NCBI GenBank assembly: GCA_044226045.1
Contig: JBGAHR010000002.1
Span: forward strand, 1 to 64,000
DNA length: 64,000 bases
Origin: Endoryza sp044226045
Lineage (GTDB): Bacteria; Bacteroidota; Bacteroidia; Chitinophagales; Chitinophagaceae
Direction: 5' to 3'
Below, piece by piece: positions 1-8,555 of this stretch. Position 1 is the first letter of the stretch, and every line of letters starts with the position of its first letter. The notes under the pieces are model-generated. The model saw nothing but the letters and a program-made list of their open reading frames with translations, searched no databases and had not been told where the DNA came from. The translations under genes and the position numbers were made by a program.

Positions 1-137
1 ATCTCCGACGGGACTTTTTTTGTTTCGCCAAAAAAAGTCCCACAAAAAAAGGCGACGGTAACCGATATACAGCCCGGTTACCGTGGCCTATCGCCCAGCT
101 TCGGTTCTTCGGTGGTGAACAGCGGTAGAATAAAGCC
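1..137. repeat. Hairpin-rich intergenic repeat, copy A (left edge, possibly truncated)
   Basis: A nearly identical copy lies in inverted orientation at 39280-39416, with only a few mismatches over about 137 bp. It contains a perfect 12-bp stem (GGGACTTTTTTT at 10-21 with AAAAAAAGTCCC at 30-41, 8-nt loop) and an 8-bp stem (CGGTAACC at 56-63 with GGTTACCG at 76-83). The first hairpin has T-tracts usable on both strands, so it could end transcription either way. No reading frame in it looks coding. The window starts inside or at the edge of the element, so its true left end is not visible. Confidence 0.8.
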
Positions 138-154
138 AAGCATCTGTTGCAATT

Positions 155-245
155 CGGTTTGCAGTTTGCGGTTTGCTGTTCATTGGCAAATTGACTAATT
201 GGCGCATTGGCCCATTGGGCCTTAAGAGTTTTCCCCGGACAACTG
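155..245. repeat. Heptad repeats and mosaic tail of copy A
   Basis: From 155 the DNA reads as GGTTTGC/AGTTTGC heptads, then ATTGGC/ATTGAC-type units, then a TTTTCCCCGGACAAC block at about 229-243. The same three modules follow copy B at 39177-39245 in reverse order, with different unit numbers, so the tail has diverged by repeat gain and loss. No other gene-like content is seen between 1 and 322. Confidence 0.7.
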
Positions 246-310
246 TGTGGGCCTGACAATAAAAGACAGAGAGGGTGATAATTGTCACCCTATTTTTTTG
301 TCATTAATCC

Positions 311-318
311 TACTTTTG
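311..318 (+). promoter_or_regulatory. -7 promoter element (TACTTTTG) for the DUF983 gene
   Basis: It matches the Bacteroidota sigma-A -7 consensus TAnnTTTG and ends 4 nt before the ATG at 323. Transcription would start at about the start codon, giving a leaderless or near-leaderless mRNA. No good -33 TTTG is seen. Confidence 0.5.
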
Positions 319-322
319 CGGC

Positions 323-790
323 ATGAGCAATGAATCAAAACCCAATTATTTCTGGAGTCTCCTGAGCATGAAATGCCCACGCTGTCGCCGCGGAAAAATG
401 TTTAACAACAGCAATCCCTGGAACCTGAAGCGGGTATTCGATATGCCGAAAAAATGCGAGGTCTGCGGTCAGCCTTATGAACTGGAGGTTGGGTTTTGGT
501 ATGGAACGGGCTACGTGAGCTATGCGCTGTCGGTGGCACTCTCTGTGGCAACCTTTGTGGCCTGGATCGTATTGATCGGCATGAGCACAAAAGACAATCG
601 CTTCTTCTGGTGGCTGGGGAGCAATATAGCATTGCTGATCCTGCTGCAACCGTGGCTGATGCGACTGAGCCGGGTGATCTACCTCTACTTCTTTGTCCGA
701 TACAATCCCAACTACAAAGAAGATAAAGTAAAACATTTCGATTACGCGAGCGAAGATTATTACGCAGAAGATAAAGCGCAGAAATCTTAA
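323..790 (+). CDS. DUF983 family membrane protein
   Basis: This 155-residue protein has an N-terminal zinc-ribbon-like pair of CxxC motifs (C18/C21 and C45/C48) and then two hydrophobic segments at about 63-88 and 98-120. That arrangement and the CPRCRRGKMF opening are typical of the DUF983 family, short inner-membrane proteins common in Bacteroidota and Alphaproteobacteria, whose biochemical role is not established. The ATG follows a TAnnTTTG element by 4 nt, which fixes the start. The tail is charged (about 131-155) and probably cytoplasmic. It faces the DUF2721 gene convergently with a 29-bp gap. The family call is sure and the function unknown. Confidence 0.9.
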   Translation: MSNESKPNYFWSLLSMKCPRCRRGKMFNNSNPWNLKRVFDMPKKCEVCGQPYELEVGFWYGTGYVSYALSVALSVATFVAWIVLIGMSTKDNRFFWWLGSNIALLILLQPWLMRLSRVIYLYFFVRYNPNYKEDKVKHFDYASEDYYAEDKAQKS

Positions 791-819
791 CCTTCCGCGT
801 ATTCTGCGTTTCAGCGCCT

Positions 820-1272
820 TCAGTGTTCCTCAGCGTCTCTTTGCGTCCCCAAAATTTCACCAAAAAAACTGGTGCGGGTGATTTCTTCCATATCACTCAG
901 CTCAACTTCGAGTGCCCGCATACTCAGGGTGATTTCAATTAAGGAAAGAATCAGCGAAACAATAAAAGAACAGATGCTTAATGCGAAGATGAGGTAACTG
1001 GCGGTGGCCCATCCCCTGAAAATACAGAACATACACACTACACAAAAAAGGAAACTCAACACACCAAAGGCCTGCATGGATCGAATCAATCGAACCCTTG
1101 CCCGCAGGTTTCGGATCTGATCGATAAGATGTTTTTGATCCTTGTCTTTCTTGTATTTATCGTGCAGATTCCGGATCAGGTTGGCGAGCGATAAAAAACG
1201 ATTGGTATAGGCCAGCATCAATAAGGAGATAGCCGGAAACAATAAGGCAGGGGTGTTGATTGACAATTCCAT
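820..1272 (-). CDS. DUF2721 family membrane protein
   Basis: The predicted product has 150 residues with an N-terminal hydrophobic segment (about 8-25), a basic middle region, and two further membrane segments at about 70-115. The opening MELSINTPALLFPAISLL matches the conserved start of DUF2721 proteins. I chose the ATG at 1270-1272 over a TTG two codons upstream because family members begin at this methionine. Function is unknown; the family is restricted to bacteria and sits in the membrane. It stands alone on the minus strand, with a GTCCC/GGGAC hairpin just upstream. Confidence 0.85.
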   Translation of the reverse strand: MELSINTPALLFPAISLLMLAYTNRFLSLANLIRNLHDKYKKDKDQKHLIDQIRNLRARVRLIRSMQAFGVLSFLFCVVCMFCIFRGWATASYLIFALSICSFIVSLILSLIEITLSMRALEVELSDMEEITRTSFFGEILGTQRDAEEH

Positions 1273-1292
1273 GCGCAAAAATAATCCAAAAA

Positions 1293-1322
1293 GAAAGTCC
1301 CACCGGGTTTGGCGGGACTTTC
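1293..1322. terminator. GAAAGTCCC/GGGACTTTC hairpin
   Basis: A perfect 9-bp stem (1293-1301 with 1314-1322) encloses a 12-nt GC-rich loop, in the 121-bp gap between the TonB receptor stop and the start of the DUF2721 gene. It is most likely a terminator for the leftward TonB receptor gene or a relic of the GTCCC hairpin element at 10-41, with which it shares the AAGTCCC/GGGACTT arms. Confidence 0.45.
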
Positions 1323-1393
1323 ATCCTTATGAGTTTGGGTTAGTAAGCCCAATATTTAACGATGCAGATTTTGTTTTAGTATGTATATCGGAC

Positions 1394-3811
1394 TTAACTG
1401 GATTTTCCCAATCTTCCGTTGATGGGTACATTCAGCTTAATGCTAAAATTGCGGCCCATATTAAACACCCCCATTCTGCCGGTTGCCTGGTTTATGTCGG
1501 TGTATTTCAATCTGCTCAGGTGATTCTGGTAGGCTACATCCCCTACGTTGATAGCCGTTAGATACAGACTGAAAAGGGTCTTGCCTTTTGAAACAATATC
1601 GGTTCCGGTTCCAATATTGAACAATGTATAGGAGGGTGTTTCGGTCTCGGTATTATACCCGGTAAACGGATGGGATTGCTTGAAAGTAGCATCCATCTCC
1701 AGCATCAGGAATACATTGCGGAATAGCTTTCCCTTCTTAAAGAAATCCCCGCGCAGATCAGACAACAACCGCGCAGCGGGTACAAAGGGAATATTCCTGC
1801 TTCCTTCCAGCGCTTCGGAGAATCGTGCTCTTACAAAAGAGAATGAGTTTTCGAAATGCAGCCAGTCGAGCGGATGCGGGTGAATGTCGAGACTGATCTC
1901 GGCACCCGACAAAGTGGCCCTGCGCTGATCAAACTGAAAGGCCATCAAAAAATCACCATCCACTTCTACCAGTGAATCGGTACCGCCGGCATTGGAGAGC
2001 TTGCGGTAAAAAATGAAATTGGAAATATTATTATAGAAGAGACTGGCAGACACTGAAAGATGTTCGGAATTCCATTCCATGCCTCCATCTACCTGGAGAG
2101 AGGTTTCGGATTTCAATTGCTGATCGCCATACTCATACCGGTTGGTTCCTTCATGCGCGCCATTGGAAGCGAGCTCGGCAATAGCGGGAGATCGGAAGCC
2201 ACGGGCTACATTGAATTTCAACGTCAGGTCGTTGGATACTTCATAACTCAGTCCGATACTGCCGGATACATTCGCAAAGTCTTTGTCAAAGGCACTGAAC
2301 TTCACGTCTGTTCCTTCCCTGAACTCTTTGGAAGACAAAGACCGGTTATCGAAACGGATACCGCCACTCAAAGACAGTTTCTTCCAGTTCTTCTGTGAAT
2401 ACCAGAAGCCACCTATATCAAACAGACTGTACTCGGGAATCAGCACTTCCGCTCCCTTGTTCTGATTGGATTGAACCATGCCATTCAATCCAATGGAGTT
2501 TCTCCATCCGTTGCTTTCCCTGAAATGATAGGCAAAATTGTAGGTGCCGGTGTTCAGGTCAAAATACAGTTCGCGTTCGGAAGGATCATCGATATTGCCA
2601 TACTCCATACGCTGGTTACGCTGATAGCCCAGCACGGCCGTCAACCGGCCATTGCCCACATTGAAGGAGTTATCGCTCACGAGTTTGGTGTGCTGAATGT
2701 GTTGCCAGGGAATGCCCGGCAGTGTGCCATTGTTATCGGATGAGGTAACGGTCTCCTCTCCTCCTCCCGCGACCGGCTTCACAAAAAATCCGTCACTGTC
2801 GCGCGTACCTTCTATCAGTCCGAGCTTTTGATTGAATTTGGAAAAGATCAAATGGCTATACCCCCAGCTGCGGTTCACGCCCAGATATCCCCCGAAATTC
2901 ATTTCCCTGAATTTGGAATTGTACACACGGCCATCATATTTGTTTTCATAATCCGCTGCGGCTTTGTAAGAACCGTACACATTCCAGTTAAAACCGGAGA
3001 GACTATTGCCGGCAAGGTTGGCGCCCACTCCTCTCAAACGGTTATTGGTTTGATAATTACTGATGACGGATCCTTTCAGGGTGCCTTGTGATACGGGCAC
3101 ATTCGTTAATATATTGATCACACCGGCCATGGCATCGCTTCCATACATCAGGGAGGCCGGACCTTTCAGAATTTCCACTTTCTGCACACTGTATTCGTCG
3201 ATTTCGATTCCATGTTCATCGCCCCATTGCTGTCCTTCCTGGCGGGCCCCATCATTCAATACCACCACGCGGTTATACCCCAATCCGCGAATAACCGGTT
3301 TGGAAACAGCCGGACCTGTACTGATCTGTGAAATACCGGGCTTCTTGCTCAGAGCATCTATCAGGTTGGTGGCGGTAACCTTGATGATGTCCTGTCTCTT
3401 CACTACCGTAATCGGTGTTACGGCCCGCCGTTGTTGCGTGGCGGCGCTCACGCCGGTCACTACCACTTCCCTGTTTTCAATAACGGTAGTGGATAAACTA
3501 AAATCCTTTCTGATATCCTGGAACAGGTCCACATACTCCGTAAGAGTGGCATAACCGATAAAAGATATCTCTACCAGGTGCCGTCCCTGGGGAATATTGC
3601 TGATGCTGAACAGTCCGTCTTTATTGGTCGTGGCGCCGGTCTTCAAATCGGAAAAATAAACGCTGGCGCCCACAAGAGGCTCACCGGTTTTCGCATCGGT
3701 CACTTTACCGGAAAAGGAAAGGATACCACTGGAATCAGTAAAAGTAAAAGCGCTGGCAGATTGAAATGTAACAATATTGAATAGCAGGAAATAAAAGATT
3801 ACTCTCTTCAT
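1394..3811 (-). CDS. TonB-dependent outer-membrane receptor
   Basis: The 805-residue protein has a signal peptide (about 1-21), a carboxypeptidase-regulatory-like beta-sandwich domain (about 30-115, with GKVTDAKTGEPLVGASV), a plug domain (about 120-235) and a 22-strand barrel to the C-terminus. It imports a TonB-energised ligand across the outer membrane. The plug segment GDEHGIEID is shared with receptors often linked to metal uptake, but I cannot name the substrate. An 86-bp gap separates it from the upstream small exported protein on the same strand, so the two probably form an operon behind the dyad at 4263-4287. Unlike SusC receptors it has no SusD partner here. Confidence 0.9.
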   Translation of the reverse strand: MKRVIFYFLLFNIVTFQSASAFTFTDSSGILSFSGKVTDAKTGEPLVGASVYFSDLKTGATTNKDGLFSISNIPQGRHLVEISFIGYATLTEYVDLFQDIRKDFSLSTTVIENREVVVTGVSAATQQRRAVTPITVVKRQDIIKVTATNLIDALSKKPGISQISTGPAVSKPVIRGLGYNRVVVLNDGARQEGQQWGDEHGIEIDEYSVQKVEILKGPASLMYGSDAMAGVINILTNVPVSQGTLKGSVISNYQTNNRLRGVGANLAGNSLSGFNWNVYGSYKAAADYENKYDGRVYNSKFREMNFGGYLGVNRSWGYSHLIFSKFNQKLGLIEGTRDSDGFFVKPVAGGGEETVTSSDNNGTLPGIPWQHIQHTKLVSDNSFNVGNGRLTAVLGYQRNQRMEYGNIDDPSERELYFDLNTGTYNFAYHFRESNGWRNSIGLNGMVQSNQNKGAEVLIPEYSLFDIGGFWYSQKNWKKLSLSGGIRFDNRSLSSKEFREGTDVKFSAFDKDFANVSGSIGLSYEVSNDLTLKFNVARGFRSPAIAELASNGAHEGTNRYEYGDQQLKSETSLQVDGGMEWNSEHLSVSASLFYNNISNFIFYRKLSNAGGTDSLVEVDGDFLMAFQFDQRRATLSGAEISLDIHPHPLDWLHFENSFSFVRARFSEALEGSRNIPFVPAARLLSDLRGDFFKKGKLFRNVFLMLEMDATFKQSHPFTGYNTETETPSYTLFNIGTGTDIVSKGKTLFSLYLTAINVGDVAYQNHLSRLKYTDINQATGRMGVFNMGRNFSIKLNVPINGRLGKSS

Positions 3812-3897
3812 GGTAATTAATTAATAAGTCCCTATAAAACAGATTCGCCGGTCAACGAAGGATCGTTAACACCTCATAGCAAAGATTGGCTGGTTGA

Positions 3898-4236
3898 TCA
3901 GGCGATAGCGGGTGGACCTCTTAATCCAAAAGAGATAATCTCGCTGCTGTAAATAACCGGGAGAACAGAAGCATGCTTTTGTGCAACCGGCTTGAGCGGA
4001 GAAACTTCGAAAGTAAAATCGGTATTGTCAAAAACAGGTTGGGCATACAGGTCATCGCAATGACAACCCAGGCCGCTGTTCTGCACCTCAACGGAGGCGT
4101 ATTTCGAATTTTGTGAACTGCCATCCAGGTGATGGGTGAAGGTATCATGCAAAACTTTGCGCGGTATGCTGCTGAAAACAAACAGCAACAGCAACAAACC
4201 GGTGATGCACTTCCTTATGTTAACCTGGTATAACAA
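3898..4236 (-). CDS. Small exported His/Cys protein next to the TonB receptor
   Basis: This 112-residue protein has a hydrophobic leader (about 9-24) and then His- and Cys-bearing motifs: KVLHDTFTHH near 27-36 and CHCDD near 58-62. The C-terminus ends in LRGPPAIA. From memory, short proteins of this layout, with His-rich stretches and a terminal R(G/A)PP motif, are common beside TonB receptors in Bacteroidota, but I know of no assigned function. The only start in frame is TTG at 4234-4236, directly after an in-frame stop, so I accept it with some doubt. Metal binding in the periplasm or outer membrane is an inference from the His and Cys residues. Confidence 0.65.
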   Translation of the reverse strand: MLYQVNIRKCITGLLLLLFVFSSIPRKVLHDTFTHHLDGSSQNSKYASVEVQNSGLGCHCDDLYAQPVFDNTDFTFEVSPLKPVAQKHASVLPVIYSSEIISFGLRGPPAIA

Positions 4237-4262
4237 TTATCCGTTACTAATTTTTGATACTA

Positions 4263-4288
4263 ATATTTGCTACTAAGTTGCAAATATA
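4263..4288 (-). promoter_or_regulatory. Perfect dyad overlapping the -7 promoter of the TonB receptor unit
   Basis: ATATTTGC (4263-4270) and GCAAATAT (4280-4287) form a perfect 8-bp inverted repeat with a 9-bp spacer. On the minus strand the right arm is part of TATATTTG (4288-4281), a full match to the -7 consensus TAnnTTTG, 45 nt upstream of the small protein gene. A dimeric repressor bound here would cover the promoter. The regulator is unknown; metal-responsive regulators (Fur/Zur type) are candidates only because of the receptor. Confidence 0.5.
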
Positions 4289-4318
4289 GGATCAATCCAT
4301 TCCAAAAAACACGAAGGC

Positions 4319-6190
4319 CTATTTTTTTAGTTTAACGGTGAAAACAGAACCCTGACCGGGTTCGCTCTCGCAACTGATCTGTCCATTCAGTTCATCCACA
4401 ATTCTTTTTACGATGGAAAGCCCCAGTCCGGTGGAAGATTCATCACCGGTAGGTCGGGAAGAAATGCGGCTGTATTTTTCAAATAAATGAGGAAGTTCTT
4501 CTTTTTCAATGCCTACCCCTTCATCACAAACCCTCACTATCACCTGCTCGTCTTCGTCCTCGAGCTCCATCCAGGCTTTACCTCCGGCCGGGGTATATTT
4601 GATGGAATTGGAGTACAAATTCTCAAAGATCCTTTGCACCAGCTGGCGGTCGTTCAAAATGATCACCTGTTCCGAGGGTTGTAGTAAAGTAGATTGGATC
4701 TGTTTTCGTTCAGCCTGCTGCGAATAATTATCGACGATGGATTTCAGCAACTGGCCAAGATCAAAAGTCTCCAGTTGCATCCGATTCTGATTGATGTGAT
4801 GCTTCTCAATATCCAGGATATTTCGAATCAACTGTTGCCCATGTGCCGATGATTGCTGAATGCGGTTTACAGCCTTGGCCTGGTCTTCGGTCAGGTTATT
4901 TTTATCAGCCTCCAATACCTGGTTCCACATCTGAATGGCGGAGAAAGGGCTGGCGAGGTCGTGAGAAACGATACTGATCAATGAATTTTTCTCTGCATTG
5001 AGCTCCGCCAACCGCTCATTCTGGCGAAGGATCAACTCATTGGTTTGCTTCAATCTTTCGTTGGATCGTCTTTTGATGATGAAGGCGGCGGCCACCAGGG
5101 CGCCGATAATGGCCAGCGCCACAGAAATGATGGTGAGGTTACGTGTACGGAGTTGTTCTTTCTCAATGGTCGATAACAACAATTTATTTTCATTCTCCCG
5201 CTGACGGGCATTGTATCTTTCCTGTAACTCCGCGATGGTACTTTGGGTATTGCCATTTACAATGGAGGTATCGAGCTGATACCATTTCGTCAAATAATCA
5301 TACGCCTTGGCATAGGAACCTTTCGACTCATACAATTTCGCATACAGCGCATAGAGGTCTGCTTCCTTGCTTTTCGATTGAAGATGATCGTTGAGGCTCT
5401 TTGCCTGTGCTAAATGCCATTCAGCCGAATCGTACTTCTTAATGGAAATATAAGTATCGGCGAGGTTGATATGATCTGTCCACAAGTCGGAAGGATCCGA
5501 TTCGGGAGCCTGGTGAGCGCGGTAGTTCTGTTGAAAATATTCGAGCGCTTTTGCATAATCCTTCTTCTTGAAATAGGCATTGCCGATATTGTTGATGGTG
5601 CTGGAATAATCCATCCGGGCATTCTCCCTTCTAACAATCGACAGGGCCCTGTTTAAAAAATAAAGGGCGCTGTCATACTCGCCCAGTTGATTATAGATCA
5701 CTCCCAGGTTGTTGAAGGATGTTACCACTGTATAGATCTCGCTCGACTGCAATGCCAGATCGGCGCACTGGAGATAGAACTTTTTGGCCATCACCGGCTG
5801 CTGAATCTTCGAATACACGATGGCGAGATCACTCAACGCGGATACCTCGTATGATTTCTCCGGCAGCAACTGTGCCTGTTCCAGGGATTGCAGGTAATAG
5901 TCGATCGCTTTCTGGTACTCCGATTTCATTTCATGGCAGAGTCCGTAAATTCTGAGAGACAAAACAGGACCTTTGACGAACTGCAGTTTTTTGCTTTCTA
6001 CTTCGATCCATTTGGCATAGATACAAAGTGAATCCGTTTTGCTTTCCTCCAGTTCGAGGCAACGATCGTAGACCGCTTTTATTTGTGAAGTATCGACATT
6101 GGCAGACAATACCCGGAAGGGAATAAACAATAATAATATCAGGTATACTCGAGGCAGTATTCCCATGCTCTGGAAAGATTTCTTCAGCAC
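4319..6190 (-). CDS. TPR-containing sensor histidine kinase
   Basis: The 623-residue protein has a signal peptide (about 1-29), tetratricopeptide repeats in the periplasm (about 60-330), one membrane helix (about 352-373), and cytoplasmic HisKA and HATPase_c domains. The phospho-acceptor is H410 in SIVSHD. The N box holds N524, the G1 box starts at D556, and the G2 box is TGLGLS near 587-592. All catalytic motifs are intact. It starts 1 bp after the stop of the response regulator gene upstream, so the two form a cognate pair and are co-transcribed. The signal is unknown; periplasmic TPRs suggest sensing through protein or peptide contact. Confidence 0.9.
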   Translation of the reverse strand: MLKKSFQSMGILPRVYLILLLFIPFRVLSANVDTSQIKAVYDRCLELEESKTDSLCIYAKWIEVESKKLQFVKGPVLSLRIYGLCHEMKSEYQKAIDYYLQSLEQAQLLPEKSYEVSALSDLAIVYSKIQQPVMAKKFYLQCADLALQSSEIYTVVTSFNNLGVIYNQLGEYDSALYFLNRALSIVRRENARMDYSSTINNIGNAYFKKKDYAKALEYFQQNYRAHQAPESDPSDLWTDHINLADTYISIKKYDSAEWHLAQAKSLNDHLQSKSKEADLYALYAKLYESKGSYAKAYDYLTKWYQLDTSIVNGNTQSTIAELQERYNARQRENENKLLLSTIEKEQLRTRNLTIISVALAIIGALVAAAFIIKRRSNERLKQTNELILRQNERLAELNAEKNSLISIVSHDLASPFSAIQMWNQVLEADKNNLTEDQAKAVNRIQQSSAHGQQLIRNILDIEKHHINQNRMQLETFDLGQLLKSIVDNYSQQAERKQIQSTLLQPSEQVIILNDRQLVQRIFENLYSNSIKYTPAGGKAWMELEDEDEQVIVRVCDEGVGIEKEELPHLFEKYSRISSRPTGDESSTGLGLSIVKRIVDELNGQISCESEPGQGSVFTVKLKK

Positions 6191-6191
6191 G

Positions 6192-6836
6192 TTAGTCGAC
6201 CAGGTTGTTCTTGATGGCGAACTTCACCAGTCCGACCGTATTATTGACGCCCAGTTTGGCGATCAGGTTTTTTCGATGGGTTTCCACGGTACTGATGCTG
6301 AGAAACAGCTTCTCGGCTATTTCCTGGTTACTGAACTCTTTGCAAATGAGTTTGAGAATTTCAATTTCTCTTTTGGAAAGAATCTCGTTAACCTGTTTGT
6401 CTTCTATAGTGATGGTATTACGAAAATCGCTGGAGGAATCCATGATATTGATCTCTTTGCTGTAATAGGTTCCGCCCGTTCTGATCGTCTGGATAGCTGT
6501 TTTGAGTTCCTCGATTCCTGCGTTCTTCAACAGGTAACCCTGAACGCCGTATTTCACCAGGCGATGGATATAACGCGTGCCCCGCATCATGGTCAGGTAA
6601 AGCACTTTCAGATCTGGTTGGATGTCACGGATCTTTTTCAACAGTTCTTCCTCTTCCATATCCGGAAGGTGAACATCAAGCAGCAGGATATCAATGGACA
6701 GGGAAGGAAGCTTGGCCAGCAGATCTTTCGCAGTCAGACTACTCCCCACGACTTCTACTCCATCCTGCTTTTTCAGCAACAGGCACAGTCCTTCGAGGTA
6801 GAGTTCGTGATCATCGGTTACAAAAACTTTGGTCAT
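6192..6836 (-). CDS. NarL/FixJ-type response regulator
   Basis: This 214-residue regulator has a receiver domain with the acidic pair D8/D9, phospho-acceptor D54, T82 and K104, and a C-terminal LuxR-type helix-turn-helix at about 150-214 (LSKREIEILKLI, then STVETHRKN). It is the DNA-binding partner of the TPR kinase immediately downstream. The ATG at 6834-6836 is the only sensible start. A GCAATAT-N5-ATATTGC palindrome lies 36-54 bp upstream and may be its own or another operator. Target genes are not evident, although the TonB receptor unit lies downstream on the same strand. Confidence 0.92.
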   Translation of the reverse strand: MTKVFVTDDHELYLEGLCLLLKKQDGVEVVGSSLTAKDLLAKLPSLSIDILLLDVHLPDMEEEELLKKIRDIQPDLKVLYLTMMRGTRYIHRLVKYGVQGYLLKNAGIEELKTAIQTIRTGGTYYSKEINIMDSSSDFRNTITIEDKQVNEILSKREIEILKLICKEFSNQEIAEKLFLSISTVETHRKNLIAKLGVNNTVGLVKFAIKNNLVD

Positions 6837-6871
6837 GTGGTTGGCGGGCGGTTCAGTTTCACGTTACAACA

Positions 6872-6890
6872 GCAATATAAAGCATATTGC
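6872..6890. promoter_or_regulatory. GCAATAT-N5-ATATTGC palindrome upstream of the response regulator
   Basis: A perfect 7-bp inverted repeat lies 36-54 bp before the regulator start codon, in the 105-bp gap to the DUF1501 gene. Such a site fits a dimeric regulator. The half-sites resemble the arms of the 4263-4287 dyad (ATATTTGC/GCAAATAT) but point the other way. It could equally be a weak hairpin. Confidence 0.3.
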
Positions 6891-6941
6891 CCAATCACCA
6901 CAAAAAACAAAAAGTTGTGTAAATCTTGTTGAGCCTGGGTT

Positions 6942-8531
6942 CTAGCGTGTTTTAAGCATCGCCCTTACCTGCTGGAATGACCCGTTCTGGAAACGCGCGT
7001 AATAGACGCCAAGGGGCAGTCCCATGCTGTCGAAGCCTACACTATAGGTGCCGGGTGCATAGGTTTTATCCGTTAAAGTACGGATCACCCTTCCCAGCGG
7101 ATCGATGACCTGTATGAGTGTATGCCCACCCCTGGTTTTAAAGGTCAAAGTGGTGCTTTCCACAAATGGGTTGGGGTAGTTGGTGATGACTTCTTCCCCT
7201 GAACCGCGCACCACATCTTCAAGGCCGGTTGTTCCGCAGGCGCCATTCACACATAATGGAATTTCCTGGAAATTTTTCAGCATGATGGTTTGCAGATCGG
7301 TGTCTTTTACGCAGAACCATTGCTTCAATACAGAAGCATAAATACTGCGGAAATCATATTGGAAGGGAATATTATCGTTTACGGAAACATTGCTTGGAAT
7401 AATCGGGTTGGTACCCACCACTCCCGAACGCACGTTCTTTCCAAACACAAACAAAGGAGCAGCGGCGCCATGGTCGGTACCCAGGCTCGAATTGGATTTG
7501 ATCCGGCGACCAAACTCGGAGAAGGTCATGCCGATCACCCGGTCATCTACTCCCATGGCTTTTACATCATCCATAAATGCCTTGATGGCATTCGACAATT
7601 TAGCCATCAGGGCGGCGTGTGTACCCACTGTTGTGTCGGTAGCTTCTACCTGGCTGGAGTGGTTATCAAAACCACCGGTACTTACCATATACAGTCGGGT
7701 TTTTAATCCGCCTTTGATGAGGCGCGCCACCACTTTCAACTGCGCGGCCAGGTCATTACCGGAGGGATAAGAACCCTGTGAGGTTACTTTATTGGCGGCA
7801 TTGCGAATGGCAATGGAATACTGCTGTGTTTGATCGGCCACCATGCGCACATACTTCAGTTCCTTACCCCAGGGCGTATCCGGCACGGGGTCTTCCACTC
7901 CATCGAGGAAGTTGTAGAAGGAAGTAGGGTCGCTGATGCTGATACCCATGCTCACCGCGGGTCCCTGCAAGGCCAGGGAGGTCAATGATCCGATCTGGAT
8001 CGCCAGCGGATCGGGCATTTGTGTATTGGGATATCCGTTCGGATAGTTGGGAAACTCTACATTAAGGTAACGGCCGGCCCATCCACTGTTCAATACCTGG
8101 TCTGAATCCGATCCGGTCATCCAGATATCAGTAGCACGGAAATGCGAAAAATTGGGCGAAGGATAACCTACAGATTGAATGATCGACAGCTTGCCTTCAT
8201 TGAACAGCGTTTGCATACCGGTCATGCTGGGGTGCAATCCGGTCTTGCTGTTACCAGTCAGCGGTAACACGCGGTTCAGGGGAATGGCAATATTGGATCG
8301 GGCATTAAAATACTGCGAATAATATTCGATGGGGATCACCATGTTCAATCCATCATTACCCCCATTCAATTGTATAATCACAAAAACTTTATCGGTATCG
8401 GTTGTGGCGCCCATCAATGCCTGAACAAGCGGAGAATGTCCGGTATAGGCTTTCACCGAAAACCCATTGACAAGTGCAGGCAGGGTAACGGCTGCAGGAA
8501 TGGTTTGTCTGAAAAAATCGCGACGCTTCAT
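6942..8531 (-). CDS. DUF1501 family secreted protein with T9SS sorting tail
   Basis: The 529-residue protein starts with a twin-arginine-like signal (MKRRDFFRQ, then a hydrophobic stretch). The central DUF1501 domain (about 45-430) is related to sulfatase/alkaline phosphatase folds, with conserved FVIIQLNGGNDGLN near the start and DHG in the middle. The last 80 or so residues, from YPNPF onward, are a type A T9SS C-terminal sorting domain ending in a KTR tail. It is therefore predicted to be exported by type IX secretion and attached to the surface. It lies 24 bp downstream of a DUF1800 gene, a pairing common in Bacteroidota and Planctomycetes. The enzymatic activity is not established. Confidence 0.9.
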   Translation of the reverse strand: MKRRDFFRQTIPAAVTLPALVNGFSVKAYTGHSPLVQALMGATTDTDKVFVIIQLNGGNDGLNMVIPIEYYSQYFNARSNIAIPLNRVLPLTGNSKTGLHPSMTGMQTLFNEGKLSIIQSVGYPSPNFSHFRATDIWMTGSDSDQVLNSGWAGRYLNVEFPNYPNGYPNTQMPDPLAIQIGSLTSLALQGPAVSMGISISDPTSFYNFLDGVEDPVPDTPWGKELKYVRMVADQTQQYSIAIRNAANKVTSQGSYPSGNDLAAQLKVVARLIKGGLKTRLYMVSTGGFDNHSSQVEATDTTVGTHAALMAKLSNAIKAFMDDVKAMGVDDRVIGMTFSEFGRRIKSNSSLGTDHGAAAPLFVFGKNVRSGVVGTNPIIPSNVSVNDNIPFQYDFRSIYASVLKQWFCVKDTDLQTIMLKNFQEIPLCVNGACGTTGLEDVVRGSGEEVITNYPNPFVESTTLTFKTRGGHTLIQVIDPLGRVIRTLTDKTYAPGTYSVGFDSMGLPLGVYYARFQNGSFQQVRAMLKTR

Positions 8532-8555
8532 AGTTATTGTTTTTAGCCGTTAGGG

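Noticed and set aside
88..288. A 66-codon open frame on the minus strand in the left-edge repeat
   Set aside because: It is a translation of the repeat mosaic (heptads and hairpin), with no domain and no promoter.
6099..6932. A 277-codon frame antisense to the response regulator
   Set aside because: The minus-strand receiver and helix-turn-helix motifs are intact, so this is a shadow frame.
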